The position numbers were made by a program, and so were the translations under genes. 64,000 bases of DNA, taken from assembly GCA_015066175.1 (NCBI GenBank), contig SVOW01000003.1:147242-211241 (forward strand), in the 5' to 3' direction. Source of the stretch: Oscillospiraceae bacterium. Its GTDB lineage: Bacteria; Bacillota; Clostridia; Oscillospirales; Acutalibacteraceae. This document shows, piece by piece, positions 8,417-15,246 of this stretch. The notes under the pieces are model-generated. The model made no database searches. It had not been told where the DNA came from and saw only the letters and a list, made by a program, of their open reading frames with translations. Numbering within the stretch: the stretch's first letter is position 1; each line of letters begins with the position of its first letter.

Positions 8417-9322
8417 ATGAAACACCTTTTAAAGCTTCTCGACTGGTCAACAGAAGAAATTACTGAAGTATTGAACCTTGCAGACCAGCTCAAGTATGAA
8501 AAGAAAAACGGAATCGAACATCATATTCTCAAAGGCAAAACACTTGGTCTTATTTTCCAGAAATCTTCAACAAGAACACGCGTTTCTTTTGAAGTTGGTA
8601 TGTATGACCTTGGCGGCTCTGCTCTCTTTTTAAGTTCAAACGATCTGCAGATTGGCAGAGGCGAACCTATCGAAGATACAGCACGCGTTCTTTCACGTTA
8701 CCTTGACGGTATTATGATAAGAACTTATGCTCAGGAAGAAGTTGAAAAACTTGCAGAATACGGCTCAATTCCCATTATTAACGGCCTTACAGACTTCTGC
8801 CACCCCTGCCAGGTTCTCGCTGATTTAATGACAATCAGAGAACATAAGGGCGTAATCAAAGGCCGTAAGCTCTGCTATATCGGCGACGGCAACAATATGG
8901 CAAACTCACTTATCGTAGGCGGTATTAAAATGGGTATGTCAGTTGCTATCGGTTGTCCCAAGGATTATCAGCCCGATGCTGAAATTATGAAATGGGCAAA
9001 AGAAAACGGCGATTTCCTTTGCACAGATGATATTTACGAGGCAGCAAAAGATGCTGACGTGCTTTACACTGACGTATGGGCTTCTATGGGTCAGGAAGGC
9101 GAAGCAGAAGAAAGAAAGAAAATCTTCAAAAACTATCAGATCAATGCAGATTTAATGGCAGTTGCAAAGGAAGATGCAATGGTTATGCACTGTCTGCCTG
9201 CACACAGAGGCGAAGAAATCACAGCAGATGTGCTTGAAGCACACGCAAACGAAATTTTTGACGAAGCAGAAAACAGACTTCATGCACAGAAAGCTGTTCT
9301 CGTAAAATGCTTTGAAAAATAA
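8417..9322 (+). CDS. argF: Ornithine carbamoyltransferase
   Basis: Makes citrulline from ornithine and carbamoyl phosphate. The carbamoyl-phosphate site S-S-T-R-T-R is at residues 50-55, H-P-C-Q near 132, and the ornithine-site motif H-C-L-P-A-H-R-G near 256. It has 301 residues and an AAAGGAG ribosome site 8 bases upstream. This is the last biosynthetic gene of the operon; argG and argH, needed to reach arginine, are not in the window. The DUF554 gene starts only 3 bases after its stop. Confidence 0.95.
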   Translation: MKHLLKLLDWSTEEITEVLNLADQLKYEKKNGIEHHILKGKTLGLIFQKSSTRTRVSFEVGMYDLGGSALFLSSNDLQIGRGEPIEDTARVLSRYLDGIMIRTYAQEEVEKLAEYGSIPIINGLTDFCHPCQVLADLMTIREHKGVIKGRKLCYIGDGNNMANSLIVGGIKMGMSVAIGCPKDYQPDAEIMKWAKENGDFLCTDDIYEAAKDADVLYTDVWASMGQEGEAEERKKIFKNYQINADLMAVAKEDAMVMHCLPAHRGEEITADVLEAHANEIFDEAENRLHAQKAVLVKCFEK

Positions 9323-9325
9323 GTT

Positions 9326-10009
9326 ATGTTAGGCGTAGCAGTAAATGTCGCCACCGTAATTGCAGGTTCGCTTGTGGGCGTGCTTCTCAAAAAAAGTCTG
9401 CCCGAAAGAATAGCAAAAATGATGCAGACTGCCGTTGCGCTTGCCGTTTTATACATCGGCATAGACGGCATGATGAGTGGCGAAAACACATTAGTTCTTG
9501 TTTTGTCAATGGTCATCGGTACATTAATCGGTACATTGCTCGACCTTGACAGACATTTAAACAATCTCGGCACAAAAATTGAAAATAAGTTCAGAACTAA
9601 AAATTCAGAAAACAGAATTGCAGAAGGGTTTGTAAGTGCAACTTTGCTTTTCTGCGTAGGTGCAATGACAATTGTAGGTGCACTTCAGTCAGGCCTTTCA
9701 GGCAACCACGAAATGCAGTTTACAAAGGCTATACTCGACCTGATTTCGTCAATTATCCTGGCTTCAACTTTAGGCTGGGGTGTAATGCTCGCGGCAGGTT
9801 CTGTATTGGCAATTCAGGGTTCAATCGTGCTTCTGGCGCAATTTGTTGCACCGTATTTAAGCAACTATGTAATCGGCGAAATGACCTGTGCAGGCTCAGT
9901 GCTGATTGTGGCACTTTCACTTAATCTTCTCGGAATAACAAAAATAAAACTGATGAATTTAGTTCCTGCTATTTTTGTACCCATAGGCCTTTGCCTTCTG
10001 ATTAAATAA
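9326..10009 (+). CDS. DUF554 family membrane protein (YqgA-like)
   Basis: A polytopic membrane protein of 227 residues with about six or seven hydrophobic helices. The opening G-V-A-V-N-V-A-T-V-I-A-G-S-L-V-G and the central F-C-V-G-A-M-T-I-V-G-A-L-Q-S-G-L are the DUF554 signature. The function of the family is unknown; transport has been suggested elsewhere. It sits 3 bases behind argF, which implies co-transcription with the arginine genes. An ornithine/arginine-related transport role would be a guess from location only. The stop is followed by a terminator. Confidence 0.85.
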   Translation: MLGVAVNVATVIAGSLVGVLLKKSLPERIAKMMQTAVALAVLYIGIDGMMSGENTLVLVLSMVIGTLIGTLLDLDRHLNNLGTKIENKFRTKNSENRIAEGFVSATLLFCVGAMTIVGALQSGLSGNHEMQFTKAILDLISSIILASTLGWGVMLAAGSVLAIQGSIVLLAQFVAPYLSNYVIGEMTCAGSVLIVALSLNLLGITKIKLMNLVPAIFVPIGLCLLIK

Positions 10010-10034
10010 ACAACCAAAAATTCATATGAACGAT

Positions 10035-10076
10035 ATGCACCTCAAAAGTCATACGCTTTTGAAGGTGTATATTTTT
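10035..10076 (+). terminator. Terminator of the arg operon
   Basis: Stem ATGCACCT-CAAAAG with CTTTTG-A-AGGTGTAT (10035-10070, one bulge), followed by a T-rich tract, 25 bases after the DUF554 stop. Confidence 0.75.
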
Positions 10077-10140
10077 ATGCAAAAAATATTCTTCGTTCAG
10101 CATTATTACATACACCTCCTGCAAAATTGTAACTCAAATA

Positions 10141-10254
10141 TAAATTATAATTTTCAACGAAAAATCCCCTCAGTCAGAATCACAGATTCTGACTGCTCCC
10201 CTTGCATTTTCAAGGGGAGCCTGTAGCCATAATATGCATATAAATTATAATTTA
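10141..10254 (+). repeat. Repeat module 1, copy A
   Basis: A 114-base unit bounded on both sides by TAAATTATAATTT. Inside are a variable hairpin (AGTCAGAATC / GATTCTGACT) and the hairpin CTCCCCTTG-CAAGGGGAG. The copy at 21898-22012 has the same flanks but a different inner hairpin. Confidence 0.8.
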
Positions 10255-10276
10255 GCTGTATGGTAAATTTTCATAT

Positions 10277-10355
10277 CGTAGGGAACGGCGGTTTCCGACG
10301 TTCCGCAAAAAGCAAACGTAAATTGGCGGTTTGTTGGCAAGCGCCAAACCCTACA
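10277..10355 (-). repeat. Repeat module 3, copy A (inverted relative to 27196-27273)
   Basis: A 79-base unit with GTAGGGAACGGCGGTTTCC at one end and GGCAAGCGCCAAACCCTAC at the other. It matches the reverse complement of 27196-27273 over most of its length, with a diverged AT-rich centre. Confidence 0.8.
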
Positions 10356-10412
10356 ATGTTAAAATTAATTGCACGATAAATTGTAATTCATCTGTATATT
10401 TTAATATTATTC

Positions 10413-10490
10413 CGTAGGGGTCGATGCCTACATCGACCCGTCAGATTTTATGTGGATTTATTCGGGCGGATGTGGGCATCCGCCCCTACG
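10413..10490 (-). repeat. Repeat module 2, copy A (inverted)
   Basis: A 78-base unit: hairpin GGGGTCGATG-CATCGACCC, AT-rich centre, hairpin GGGCGGATG-CATCCGCCCC, with outer CGTAGGGG/CCCCTACG. Copies of exactly 78 bases lie at 22034-22111 and 27061-27138 in the opposite orientation and are almost identical. Confidence 0.9.
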
Positions 10491-10546
10491 ATGCTGATTT
10501 TAATACCACGGTAAATTATAATTTATCCGTATATTTGTGGCTGTAT

Positions 10547-10619
10547 CGTAGGGGACGGGTTTCCCGTCCCGCCATAAATCTGATGAAATTTTCGAGGGAG
10601 CCGAAACGGCTCCCCTACG
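10547..10619. repeat. Repeat module 4
   Basis: Same architecture as module 2 but with different hairpins: GGGACGGG-CCCGTCCC at the left and GGGAGCCG-CGGCTCCC at the right, again inside CGTAGGGG/CCCCTACG. A half-unit with hairpin GGCTCG/CGAGCC and CCCTAC follows at 10654-10679. Confidence 0.75.
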
Positions 10620-10734
10620 TTGTTGCCGTTGGTTTTATATATTATTTTTACAAGGCTCGTCGGGGACGCCGAGCCCTACAATACTAAATCGAACATCCCG
10701 ATAAATTATAATTTATATGTTGCAGACAAAAAAT

Positions 10735-10772
10735 AACAATGCCTCCCTTGCATAGAGGGAGGCATTGTTTAA
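10735..10772. terminator. Bidirectional terminator
   Basis: Perfect 13-bp stem AACAATGCCTCCC / GGGAGGCATTGTT with a 9-base loop and A/T tracts on both sides. It lies just past the stop of the minus-strand DUF2752 gene. Confidence 0.8.
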
Positions 10773-10786
10773 TTTCGTTTTTGCAT

Positions 10787-11206
10787 TTACGGGGCGAGAA
10801 AACTGAAAGCAGGCATATTTCTCATAACTGTGAAAACTATTGTGCATACAGTTGCAAAGAGAATCGCCGCCATTTCAATTTTGTTATAGCCCACAACATC
10901 TTTTTTTACATATCGTATTGTTCTGATTATGGCGAAAATCAGAGCAGGAATCAGAAAAACAAGTACAAGCAGATTATAACCTGCAGCGGCTTTCAGGTCG
11001 CCCTGAATAAGTGCAACAAACATTCTTGTTATACCGCAGCCGGGGCAGTAGATGTTGAAGATTTTATTTATAAAACAGGGGATACCCCAGCCTGTGAGTT
11101 TCACAAAACCGTAATAAAGAATGCCGAAAATAAGAACCATCAGCACGCTTTTTACTCGCGCCATAAGACGGGCTTTTGGGGTATCTGGAATTTTGTTCTT
11201 TTCCAT
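10787..11206 (-). CDS. DUF2752 domain membrane protein
   Basis: A 139-residue protein with about three membrane helices. The motif Y-C-P-G-C-G-I-T-R-M in the middle is the DUF2752 signature (paired cysteines next to a membrane helix). The function of the family is unknown; the C-x-x-C pair could bind metal or be redox active. GAGG stands before the ATG. The zinc-ribbon gene lies upstream on the same strand but is separated by its own terminator, so this gene may depend on read-through or a weak promoter. Confidence 0.8.
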   Translation of the reverse strand: MEKNKIPDTPKARLMARVKSVLMVLIFGILYYGFVKLTGWGIPCFINKIFNIYCPGCGITRMFVALIQGDLKAAAGYNLLVLVFLIPALIFAIIRTIRYVKKDVVGYNKIEMAAILFATVCTIVFTVMRNMPAFSFLAP

Positions 11207-11217
11207 TTTAAACCTCT

Positions 11218-11253
11218 AAAAAAGTACGGTACAGGCTGTTGTTGCCTGTACCG
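11218..11253 (-). terminator. Terminator after the zinc-ribbon gene
   Basis: On the minus strand a perfect 10-bp stem CGGTACAGGC / GCCTGTACCG with a 7-base loop is followed by TAC and six T. It lies 10 bases past the stop of the 11263-11790 gene. Confidence 0.85.
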
Positions 11254-11262
11254 CTTATGTAA

Positions 11263-11790
11263 TTAGTCTGAAAAATGAGTATTCTTTGCAATCCAGTTGA
11301 GCAATCTGGGTGTTACGAAGAAGATACCGTAAATACCGCAAGTTATAAGTGAAAGCAATGACCAGATAACCCACTGACCAAAGAATTCAGCACCGTTACC
11401 AACAAATACAAGTCTTTTTCCGTCAATTTTCATATGACCGAAGATGAATTTAAGAAGGTTTGTGATAGCCCAGGGAGTTGCAAAACCACAAGAAATTGTA
11501 ATAAGAAGGCTGGCAGCAAGAACTGCTACGAATGTTTCAAACACGCCACCTGTAAATTCTGAAATGTGACCCTGTGAGAAAGGAGCACCGCCGAAGTTAG
11601 GCTGCTGATAACCCTGGTTGTAGTTGGGAGCCTGAGGAGCACCGCCGAAGTTAGGCTGCTGATAACCCTGAGCAGGAGCCGGTTTGGGAGCAGGCTGCTG
11701 TGCAGGCTGTGATGCGGGGATTGCAAAACCGCAACCATCGCAGAATTTTGAACCATCAGGAAGCTGACGAGAACATCTTGGACAAATCAT
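11263..11790 (-). CDS. Zinc-ribbon protein with DUF898-like membrane domain
   Basis: Residues 1-20 hold a zinc ribbon, C-P-R-C and C-D-G-C-G. Residues 25-70 are a Pro/Gln/Gly-rich linker with two G-Y-Q-Q-P-N-F-G-G-A-P repeats. The remainder is a membrane region with F-V-G-N-G-A-E-F-F-G-Q-W and L-I-T-C-G-I-Y-G, resembling DUF898/YjgN. The start is the ATG at complement 11788-11790, 8 bases from AGGGG; the ATG two codons earlier is only 2 bases from it. The C-P-x-C-x-x-Q-L-x-D-G-x-K-F opening recurs in the partial gene at 63949. It is behind a consensus promoter, so it is probably well expressed. Its role is unknown. Confidence 0.8.
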   Translation of the reverse strand: MICPRCSRQLPDGSKFCDGCGFAIPASQPAQQPAPKPAPAQGYQQPNFGGAPQAPNYNQGYQQPNFGGAPFSQGHISEFTGGVFETFVAVLAASLLITISCGFATPWAITNLLKFIFGHMKIDGKRLVFVGNGAEFFGQWVIWSLLSLITCGIYGIFFVTPRLLNWIAKNTHFSD

Positions 11791-11832
11791 TTTCATTACC
11801 CCTATCTAAACAAAATTTTAATATTTTATTAA

Positions 11833-11861
11833 ATTATAATTATAATGTATTAATTTGTCAA
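11833..11861 (-). promoter_or_regulatory. Consensus promoter of the zinc-ribbon gene
   Basis: On the minus strand TTGACA (11856-11861), 17 bases, TATAAT (11833-11838): both boxes perfect with optimal spacing, 42 bases before the start codon. Confidence 0.85.
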
Positions 11862-11914
11862 TAGGAAATTAAAAAAATGTTGTATTTTTGTTTCAGAATT
11901 ATTAAGAAAACTTC

Positions 11915-12775
11915 TTACCATATGTCAGGCACAAGCACAAGCATCATTATGCCGACAAAAGATAAAACAAGGGAAATGATTTCTCTTTTACCCGGTTTGT
12001 TGGGAGTGAAGAAGCCGAGAATTGTGGACACAATCATAACTCCGCCTGTTACCATAGGATATTGCACAGATGCAGGCACATGGGCAAGTGCAATCAGCAG
12101 AAGGAAGTTTGCGATTTTGTTAAGTATTCCGTTGCCTGCAAGGCTCAGATATGAGTTTTTTGCAGGCATTTTTGTCTTTCTGATGTTGAAAAGAATAAAT
12201 ATTCCTGCAATAACAACTGTCATCAGCGCACTTAAAACAGAATAACCTGCAGCGCTTGTTTTTTCATATGTGCTTTCCTGAAAAATCTTTGAAAGCACAC
12301 CTGACATACCGTTGAAAACAAAAATTCCTGCGTAGTAGATAAAGCCTTTGTTGCTTTTCCCTTTCTGGAAAGTAACGGCAAGGGCAAGGGTAACAACGAT
12401 AAAACACAGGATTTTCGCAAGAGTTAATTTTTCGTTATAGAAAATTATTCCTGCAAAAAACGGCAATAACATACCGCCCAGCATGGAAAAAATTGAATAA
12501 AGGGAAAGATTTATCCTTGCAAGGGATTTCAGACTGCAGAAAAGGCAGGCAATCATATTAAGTGCCGTAACAATCGCCATGAAAAGAGTGTAATATGTAA
12601 ATTCAAATTGGAATTTATTTATGGCAAGCAGAACGAGAAATCCTGCAAAGCTTGAGCCGAAAATAAACACCATTGAAGCAGGCAGGTCGCTGCCGTTTTT
12701 CTTTTCATAGTCCTGATTCATAAAAAACTGCAGACCAAACATCACAACTGCAGCAACTATAAGACCATAGTACAA
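11915..12775 (-). CDS. DMT-superfamily (EamA-like) transporter
   Basis: A 286-residue protein made almost entirely of about ten hydrophobic helices in two halves, as in drug/metabolite transporters. E-K-L-T and G-I-M-M-L-V-L-V-P at the ends of the two halves fit EamA-type repeats (the first half ends F-Y-N-E-K-L-T). The start is TTG at complement 12773-12775 behind GGATGTG; the nearby ATG is out of frame. It is a single gene with its own promoter (12807-12835). The substrate is unknown. Confidence 0.8.
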   Translation of the reverse strand: MYYGLIVAAVVMFGLQFFMNQDYEKKNGSDLPASMVFIFGSSFAGFLVLLAINKFQFEFTYYTLFMAIVTALNMIACLFCSLKSLARINLSLYSIFSMLGGMLLPFFAGIIFYNEKLTLAKILCFIVVTLALAVTFQKGKSNKGFIYYAGIFVFNGMSGVLSKIFQESTYEKTSAAGYSVLSALMTVVIAGIFILFNIRKTKMPAKNSYLSLAGNGILNKIANFLLLIALAHVPASVQYPMVTGGVMIVSTILGFFTPNKPGKREIISLVLSFVGIMMLVLVPDIW

Positions 12776-12806
12776 AAAATCACATCCAATCTTTTTTAAC
12801 CACGCA

Positions 12807-12835
12807 ATTATACCACATCTTTATCACATCTGCAA
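12807..12835 (-). promoter_or_regulatory. Promoter of the DMT transporter gene
   Basis: On the minus strand TTGCAG (12830-12835), 17 bases, TATAAT (12807-12812), 32 bases before the start codon. Confidence 0.75.
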
Positions 12836-12846
12836 GTAAAATTATC

Positions 12847-12875
12847 TTGACATAAAGTGTGATTTTTGTTACAAT
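12847..12875 (+). promoter_or_regulatory. Promoter of tRNA-Ser
   Basis: TTGACA (12847-12852), 17 bases, TACAAT (12870-12875), 25 bases before the mature 5' end of the tRNA. Confidence 0.85.
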
Positions 12876-12899
12876 TGTGTACGCTCATAAAGTTAATAC

Positions 12900-12988
12900 G
12901 GAAGCGTATCGAAGTGGTCATAACGGGGCTGACTCGAAATCAGTTAGGGATTAATCCCCCGCGAGTTCGAATCTCGCCGCTTCCGCCA
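12900..12988 (+). tRNA. tRNA-Ser (anticodon CGA)
   Basis: An 89-base class II tRNA. The acceptor stem is GGAAGCG / CGCTTCC with discriminator G and encoded CCA. The anticodon stem GCTGA/TCAGT encloses the loop CTCGAAA, anticodon CGA, reading UCG. The long variable arm (GGGATTAATCCC) is typical of serine tRNAs, and the T arm is GCGAG-TTCGAAT-CTCGC. It has its own promoter and a strong terminator. Confidence 0.97.
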
Positions 12989-12989
12989 G

Positions 12990-13028
12990 AAAAAGACCTA
13001 TGCTTTGATACATAGCATAGGTCTTTTT
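12990..13028 (+). terminator. Terminator of tRNA-Ser
   Basis: Perfect 11-bp stem AGACCTATGCT / AGCATAGGTCT (12994-13004 and 13014-13024) with flanking A and T tracts, beginning two bases after the CCA end. Confidence 0.95.
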
Positions 13029-13032
13029 CAAC

Positions 13033-13207
13033 GAAATAAATCCCTTGCGGGATTTGTGAAATACGCTTCGCGTGTGAAATATTGCTTCGCAATGTGAAAT
13101 GCCTGCGGGCGTGAGTGGATTTATTTCATTTCACTTGATGCGTAGCATTAAATTTCACAATTCACGAAGTGAATTATTTCACATTTGCCGCAAGGCAAAT
13201 ATTTCAC
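13033..13207. repeat. Hairpin-chain repeat with GTGAAAT / ATTTCAC spacers
   Basis: About 175 bases without coding content. Short hairpins (TCCC-GGGA, CGCTTCGCG, ATTGCTTCGCAAT, GCC-GGC, TTGATGCGTAGCATTAA, TTCAC-GTGAA, ATTTGCC-GGCAAAT) are joined by three GTGAAAT spacers (13056, 13074, 13094) on the left and four ATTTCAC spacers (13128, 13152, 13176, 13201) on the right. GAAATAAATCC (13033-13043) is repeated inverted at 13117-13127. The two halves could pair into one branched cruciform. Confidence 0.85.
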
Positions 13208-13215
13208 TGAGTTCA

Positions 13216-13301
13216 AATCGTTAAAAGATTGATAATCGTTAAAATATAGGCATAATCGTTGATTTTGTGGGGTAATCGTTGAATTATAGGCGGCAATCGT
13301 T
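13216..13301 (+). promoter_or_regulatory. Five tandem AATCGTT boxes upstream of the lipoprotein promoter
   Basis: AATCGTT occurs at 13216, 13234, 13254, 13274 and 13295, that is with steps of 18, 20, 20 and 21 bases, close to two helical turns. The array ends 6 bases before the -35 box of the next promoter. The boxes resemble LytTR-type direct repeats (x-x-C-GTT-x-A), but the regulator is not identified. Confidence 0.65.
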
Positions 13302-13307
13302 AAATTA

Positions 13308-13336
13308 TTGAAAATGAACTTTTTCTATGCTATAAT
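13308..13336 (+). promoter_or_regulatory. Promoter of the lipoprotein gene
   Basis: TTGAAA (13308-13313), 17 bases, TATAAT (13331-13336), 32 bases before the ATG. Confidence 0.85.
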
Positions 13337-13368
13337 TATCAAAAAGATAAGTGAACGGAGGTAAGGAT

Positions 13369-14079
13369 ATGAAAAAAGTATTATGTTTAATCGTCGTAAC
13401 ACTTATACTTTTGTGCGGTTGTTCTCCTACAAAAGAAGATACATTTACAAAAAATGAGAATGGGAACATTGTTAGTAATTCGGGAGTTGAGTACACCCTC
13501 TTGGCAAACGAAGGATTACTGTACTATTTGGGTGACTTGGACTTTATCGGCAGCATACAAGGAGAAGAAAAATCATCTCAGCACTCGGGACTTTCGTATA
13601 AAACAGGGATGTTTGCTATCAAAGATGCCGATAATGACAACATCCTGATTAGACACGCTCCCGATAACGAATGGTTTAGTATTTACCGCAAGACCTCGTT
13701 GCCATCATTCGACTTTGCTGTAGATAATTGCATTCGATTTGAATTTGTTTCCGGTATAGGAAATACGGAGAACGATGTAACTCACACAACTTGTGATGAA
13801 GGAATCGTCGTAGCATCTGAAATTGCAGAGTTCTTATCCGATGTCCGTTCACAAAAGGATCCTCGCGAGGCAGGCTTATATGATCTAATTAAGAAACCGG
13901 ATGGAATGCTGGAAAACTGTTATGTTTATGGTGTGATCTATGGATTCTTTGAGGAAGAATCTAACATAGTAGTCAGAATGGATATAACCTCATATAATGA
14001 TTTAGCATATTCAGTTTCTATTGAAGGCAAGGATTATGTTTTACCAACAGAATGGCTCCAAAAGTTAGAAAACAAGTAA
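13369..14079 (+). CDS. Predicted lipoprotein of unknown function
   Basis: A 236-residue protein. The N-terminus K-K-V-L-C-L-I-V-V-T-L-I-L-L-C-G-C ends in a lipobox (L15-C-G-C18), so C18 should be lipidated and the protein held on the outer membrane face. The start is ATG 13369, 6 bases after GGAGGT; the GTG at 13351 lies before the ribosome site. The rest is soluble and acidic with no domain I recognise. Its base composition and codon use look somewhat less biased than the neighbouring housekeeping genes, and it stands alone between repeat elements. This is compatible with acquisition, but it is weak evidence. Expression is probably controlled through the AATCGTT array. Confidence 0.85.
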   Translation: MKKVLCLIVVTLILLCGCSPTKEDTFTKNENGNIVSNSGVEYTLLANEGLLYYLGDLDFIGSIQGEEKSSQHSGLSYKTGMFAIKDADNDNILIRHAPDNEWFSIYRKTSLPSFDFAVDNCIRFEFVSGIGNTENDVTHTTCDEGIVVASEIAEFLSDVRSQKDPREAGLYDLIKKPDGMLENCYVYGVIYGFFEEESNIVVRMDITSYNDLAYSVSIEGKDYVLPTEWLQKLENK

Positions 14080-14101
14080 TTTAGAGTCGATTTTCGTATT
14101 T

Positions 14102-14134
14102 TGCACCCCCTAACCTCAAAAGGGGGTGCATTTG
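14102..14134 (+). terminator. Terminator of the lipoprotein gene
   Basis: Perfect 9-bp stem TGCACCCCC / GGGGGTGCA with an 11-base loop, then TTTGT. Confidence 0.8.
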
Positions 14135-14157
14135 TATTAAAATTAGGGTTAGTCTTC

Positions 14158-14202
14158 AAAAAAAGAAGTAACTTTTGTTTACCAAAAGTTGCTTCTTTTT
14201 TT
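14158..14202 (+). terminator. Second hairpin with T tract
   Basis: Stem AGAAGTAACTTTTG / CAAAAGTTGCTTCT (one G-T mismatch) followed by seven T. It may back up the preceding terminator or belong to the adjacent hairpin repeat. Confidence 0.7.
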
Positions 14203-14204
14203 AT

Positions 14205-14266
14205 CCAAGCCGCAGGCTTGGTATATCATCAGCCAAAGGCTGTAAAACTGTGGTTTGATGATATGC
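14205..14266. repeat. Small hairpin cluster with TATATCATCA / TGATGATAT arms
   Basis: CCAAGCC-GGCTTGG (14205-14221) and CAGCC-GGCTG (14230-14242) lie between near-inverted arms GTATATCATCA (14221-14231) and TGATGATATGC (14256-14266). It looks like another short interspersed hairpin element. The rest of the gap to 14360 shows nothing further. Confidence 0.6.
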
Positions 14267-14360
14267 AAGGTTTCGCATTGATTTGTATGCAGAAAAGTGA
14301 TATAATCTGTTCGAAAATGGGAGTTTTTCGAACATCAATCCATATTTTTTCAAAAGGGTA

Positions 14361-14391
14361 TTGACTCTCACGCTCCGTCATAGTGTATGCT
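14361..14391 (+). promoter_or_regulatory. MerR-type promoter with 19-base spacer and operator
   Basis: TTGACT (14361-14366), 19 bases, TATGCT (14386-14391). The overlong spacer is characteristic of promoters activated by MerR-family proteins. An imperfect palindrome, ACTCTCACG / CGTCATAGT (7 of 9 pairs), fills the spacer. This indicates autoregulation of the following gene. Confidence 0.8.
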
Positions 14392-14411
14392 CTTGTTGTG
14401 AGGTGATAAAA

Positions 14412-15140
14412 TTGAAAATGCAGATTAAAGAATTTGCCGATTTTACGGGTGTAAGTGTGCGCACACTGCATTATTACGATGAAATAGGATTGTTGATGCC
14501 AGCCTTTGTTGACAAAACTACAGGCTATCGCTTTTACGACGAAAAATCTTTTCTTCGTATGCAAGAGATTCTCTTTTACCGTGAACTTGACTTTTCCTTA
14601 AAGACTATTCGCGAGATTTTGTCATCCCCGAATTATGACAAAAGCAAGGCACTGAACGAGCAAAAACAACTTCTCACACTCAAAAAAGAGCGGTTAGAGC
14701 GGTTAATTTCTGCTATTGACGGTGCCGTGAAAGGAGAAAATGTTATGACAGCATTCGATAACAGCGAATTTGAAAAATATAAGGCTGAAGCCAGAGAAAA
14801 ATGGGGCAAAACGGATGCATACAAGGAACATGCTGAACGGACTAAGAACTACTCCAAGCAGAAGTGGAATGCCCTTGCCGAGGGAATGGACCATATTATG
14901 GCAGAGTTCGCACTCTGCATGAGAAAGGACAAAAGTCCTGATTCCACTGAAGCACAAAACCTTGTAAAAATCCTGCAGAACCATATCACCGAGAATTACT
15001 ATCTTTGTACAAACGAAATACTGGCAAGTCTCGGTCAGATGTATGTAGCGGACGAGCGCTTTACGAACAACATTGATAAGCACGCTGATGGTACTGCTGC
15101 GTTTATCTGTGAAGCAATTGCGGTGTATTGCAGTAAGTAA
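14412..15140 (+). CDS. MerR family transcriptional regulator with TipAS-like ligand domain
   Basis: A 242-residue protein. Residues 1-75 are a MerR winged helix (F-A-D-F-T-G-V-S-V-R-T-L-H-Y-Y-D-E-I-G-L-L, then T-G-Y-R-F-Y-D). A dimerising helix follows to about residue 110. The C-terminal half (K-W-G-K-T-D-A-Y-K-E-H onward) matches TipAS/albicidin-resistance domains, which bind peptide-like antibiotics in related regulators. The start is TTG 14412, 6 bases after AGGTG; the ATG at 14418 is 12 bases away. The promoter just upstream has the MerR geometry. No drug pump or target gene lies downstream on this strand, so it may control itself or distant genes. Confidence 0.9.
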   Translation: MKMQIKEFADFTGVSVRTLHYYDEIGLLMPAFVDKTTGYRFYDEKSFLRMQEILFYRELDFSLKTIREILSSPNYDKSKALNEQKQLLTLKKERLERLISAIDGAVKGENVMTAFDNSEFEKYKAEAREKWGKTDAYKEHAERTKNYSKQKWNALAEGMDHIMAEFALCMRKDKSPDSTEAQNLVKILQNHITENYYLCTNEILASLGQMYVADERFTNNIDKHADGTAAFICEAIAVYCSK

Positions 15141-15200
15141 ATTCCAATTTAGCGAACAGTACGCTTACGCACCCTTATACTGCTCTTCCGCCAAAAAAGA

Positions 15201-15246
15201 AACCCACAATTGTCTGTTTTGACGACAATGTGGGTTTGTTTTTATT
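15201..15246. terminator. Bidirectional terminator between the merR and rarA genes
   Basis: Stem AACCCACAATTGTC / GACAATGTGGGTT with a 9-base loop; T tracts follow on the plus strand and six T on the minus strand. It ends both the MerR gene and the rarA operon. Confidence 0.85.

Larger units (their letters stand above)
10131..10734. repeat. Mosaic repeat cluster A (no genes)
   Basis: About 600 bases with no credible gene. It is made of hairpin-bearing modules, most bounded by C-GTAGGG and CCCTAC-G, joined by the AT palindrome AAATTATAATTT. Related modules recur at 21898-22228, 26851-27383 and 29416-29600, some in opposite orientation. The individual modules are listed separately. Short open frames here are by-products of GC-rich palindromes. 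Confidence 0.85.

Noticed and set aside
8053..8493. Minus-strand frame of 146 codons over argD/argF
   Set aside because: Antisense to two clearly functional arginine genes, Ser/Phe-rich composition typical of shadow frames.
10424..10687. 87-codon frame in repeat cluster A
   Set aside because: It runs through several GC-rich hairpin modules that recur elsewhere in non-coding positions.
10739..11266. Plus-strand frame of 175 codons
   Set aside because: Antisense to the DUF2752 gene, lacks a ribosome site and shows no protein-like composition; the minus-strand gene has recognisable motifs.
13216..13301. Possible CRISPR array or replication iterons
   Set aside because: A 7-base repeat is too short for CRISPR, there are no cas genes, and no replication initiator is near; the position before a promoter favours regulatory boxes.
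12847..13301. Genomic island inserted at the tRNA-Ser gene
   Set aside because: There is no integrase, no repeat of the tRNA 3' end downstream, and the tRNA is followed by its own terminator; the neighbouring elements are short non-coding repeats.
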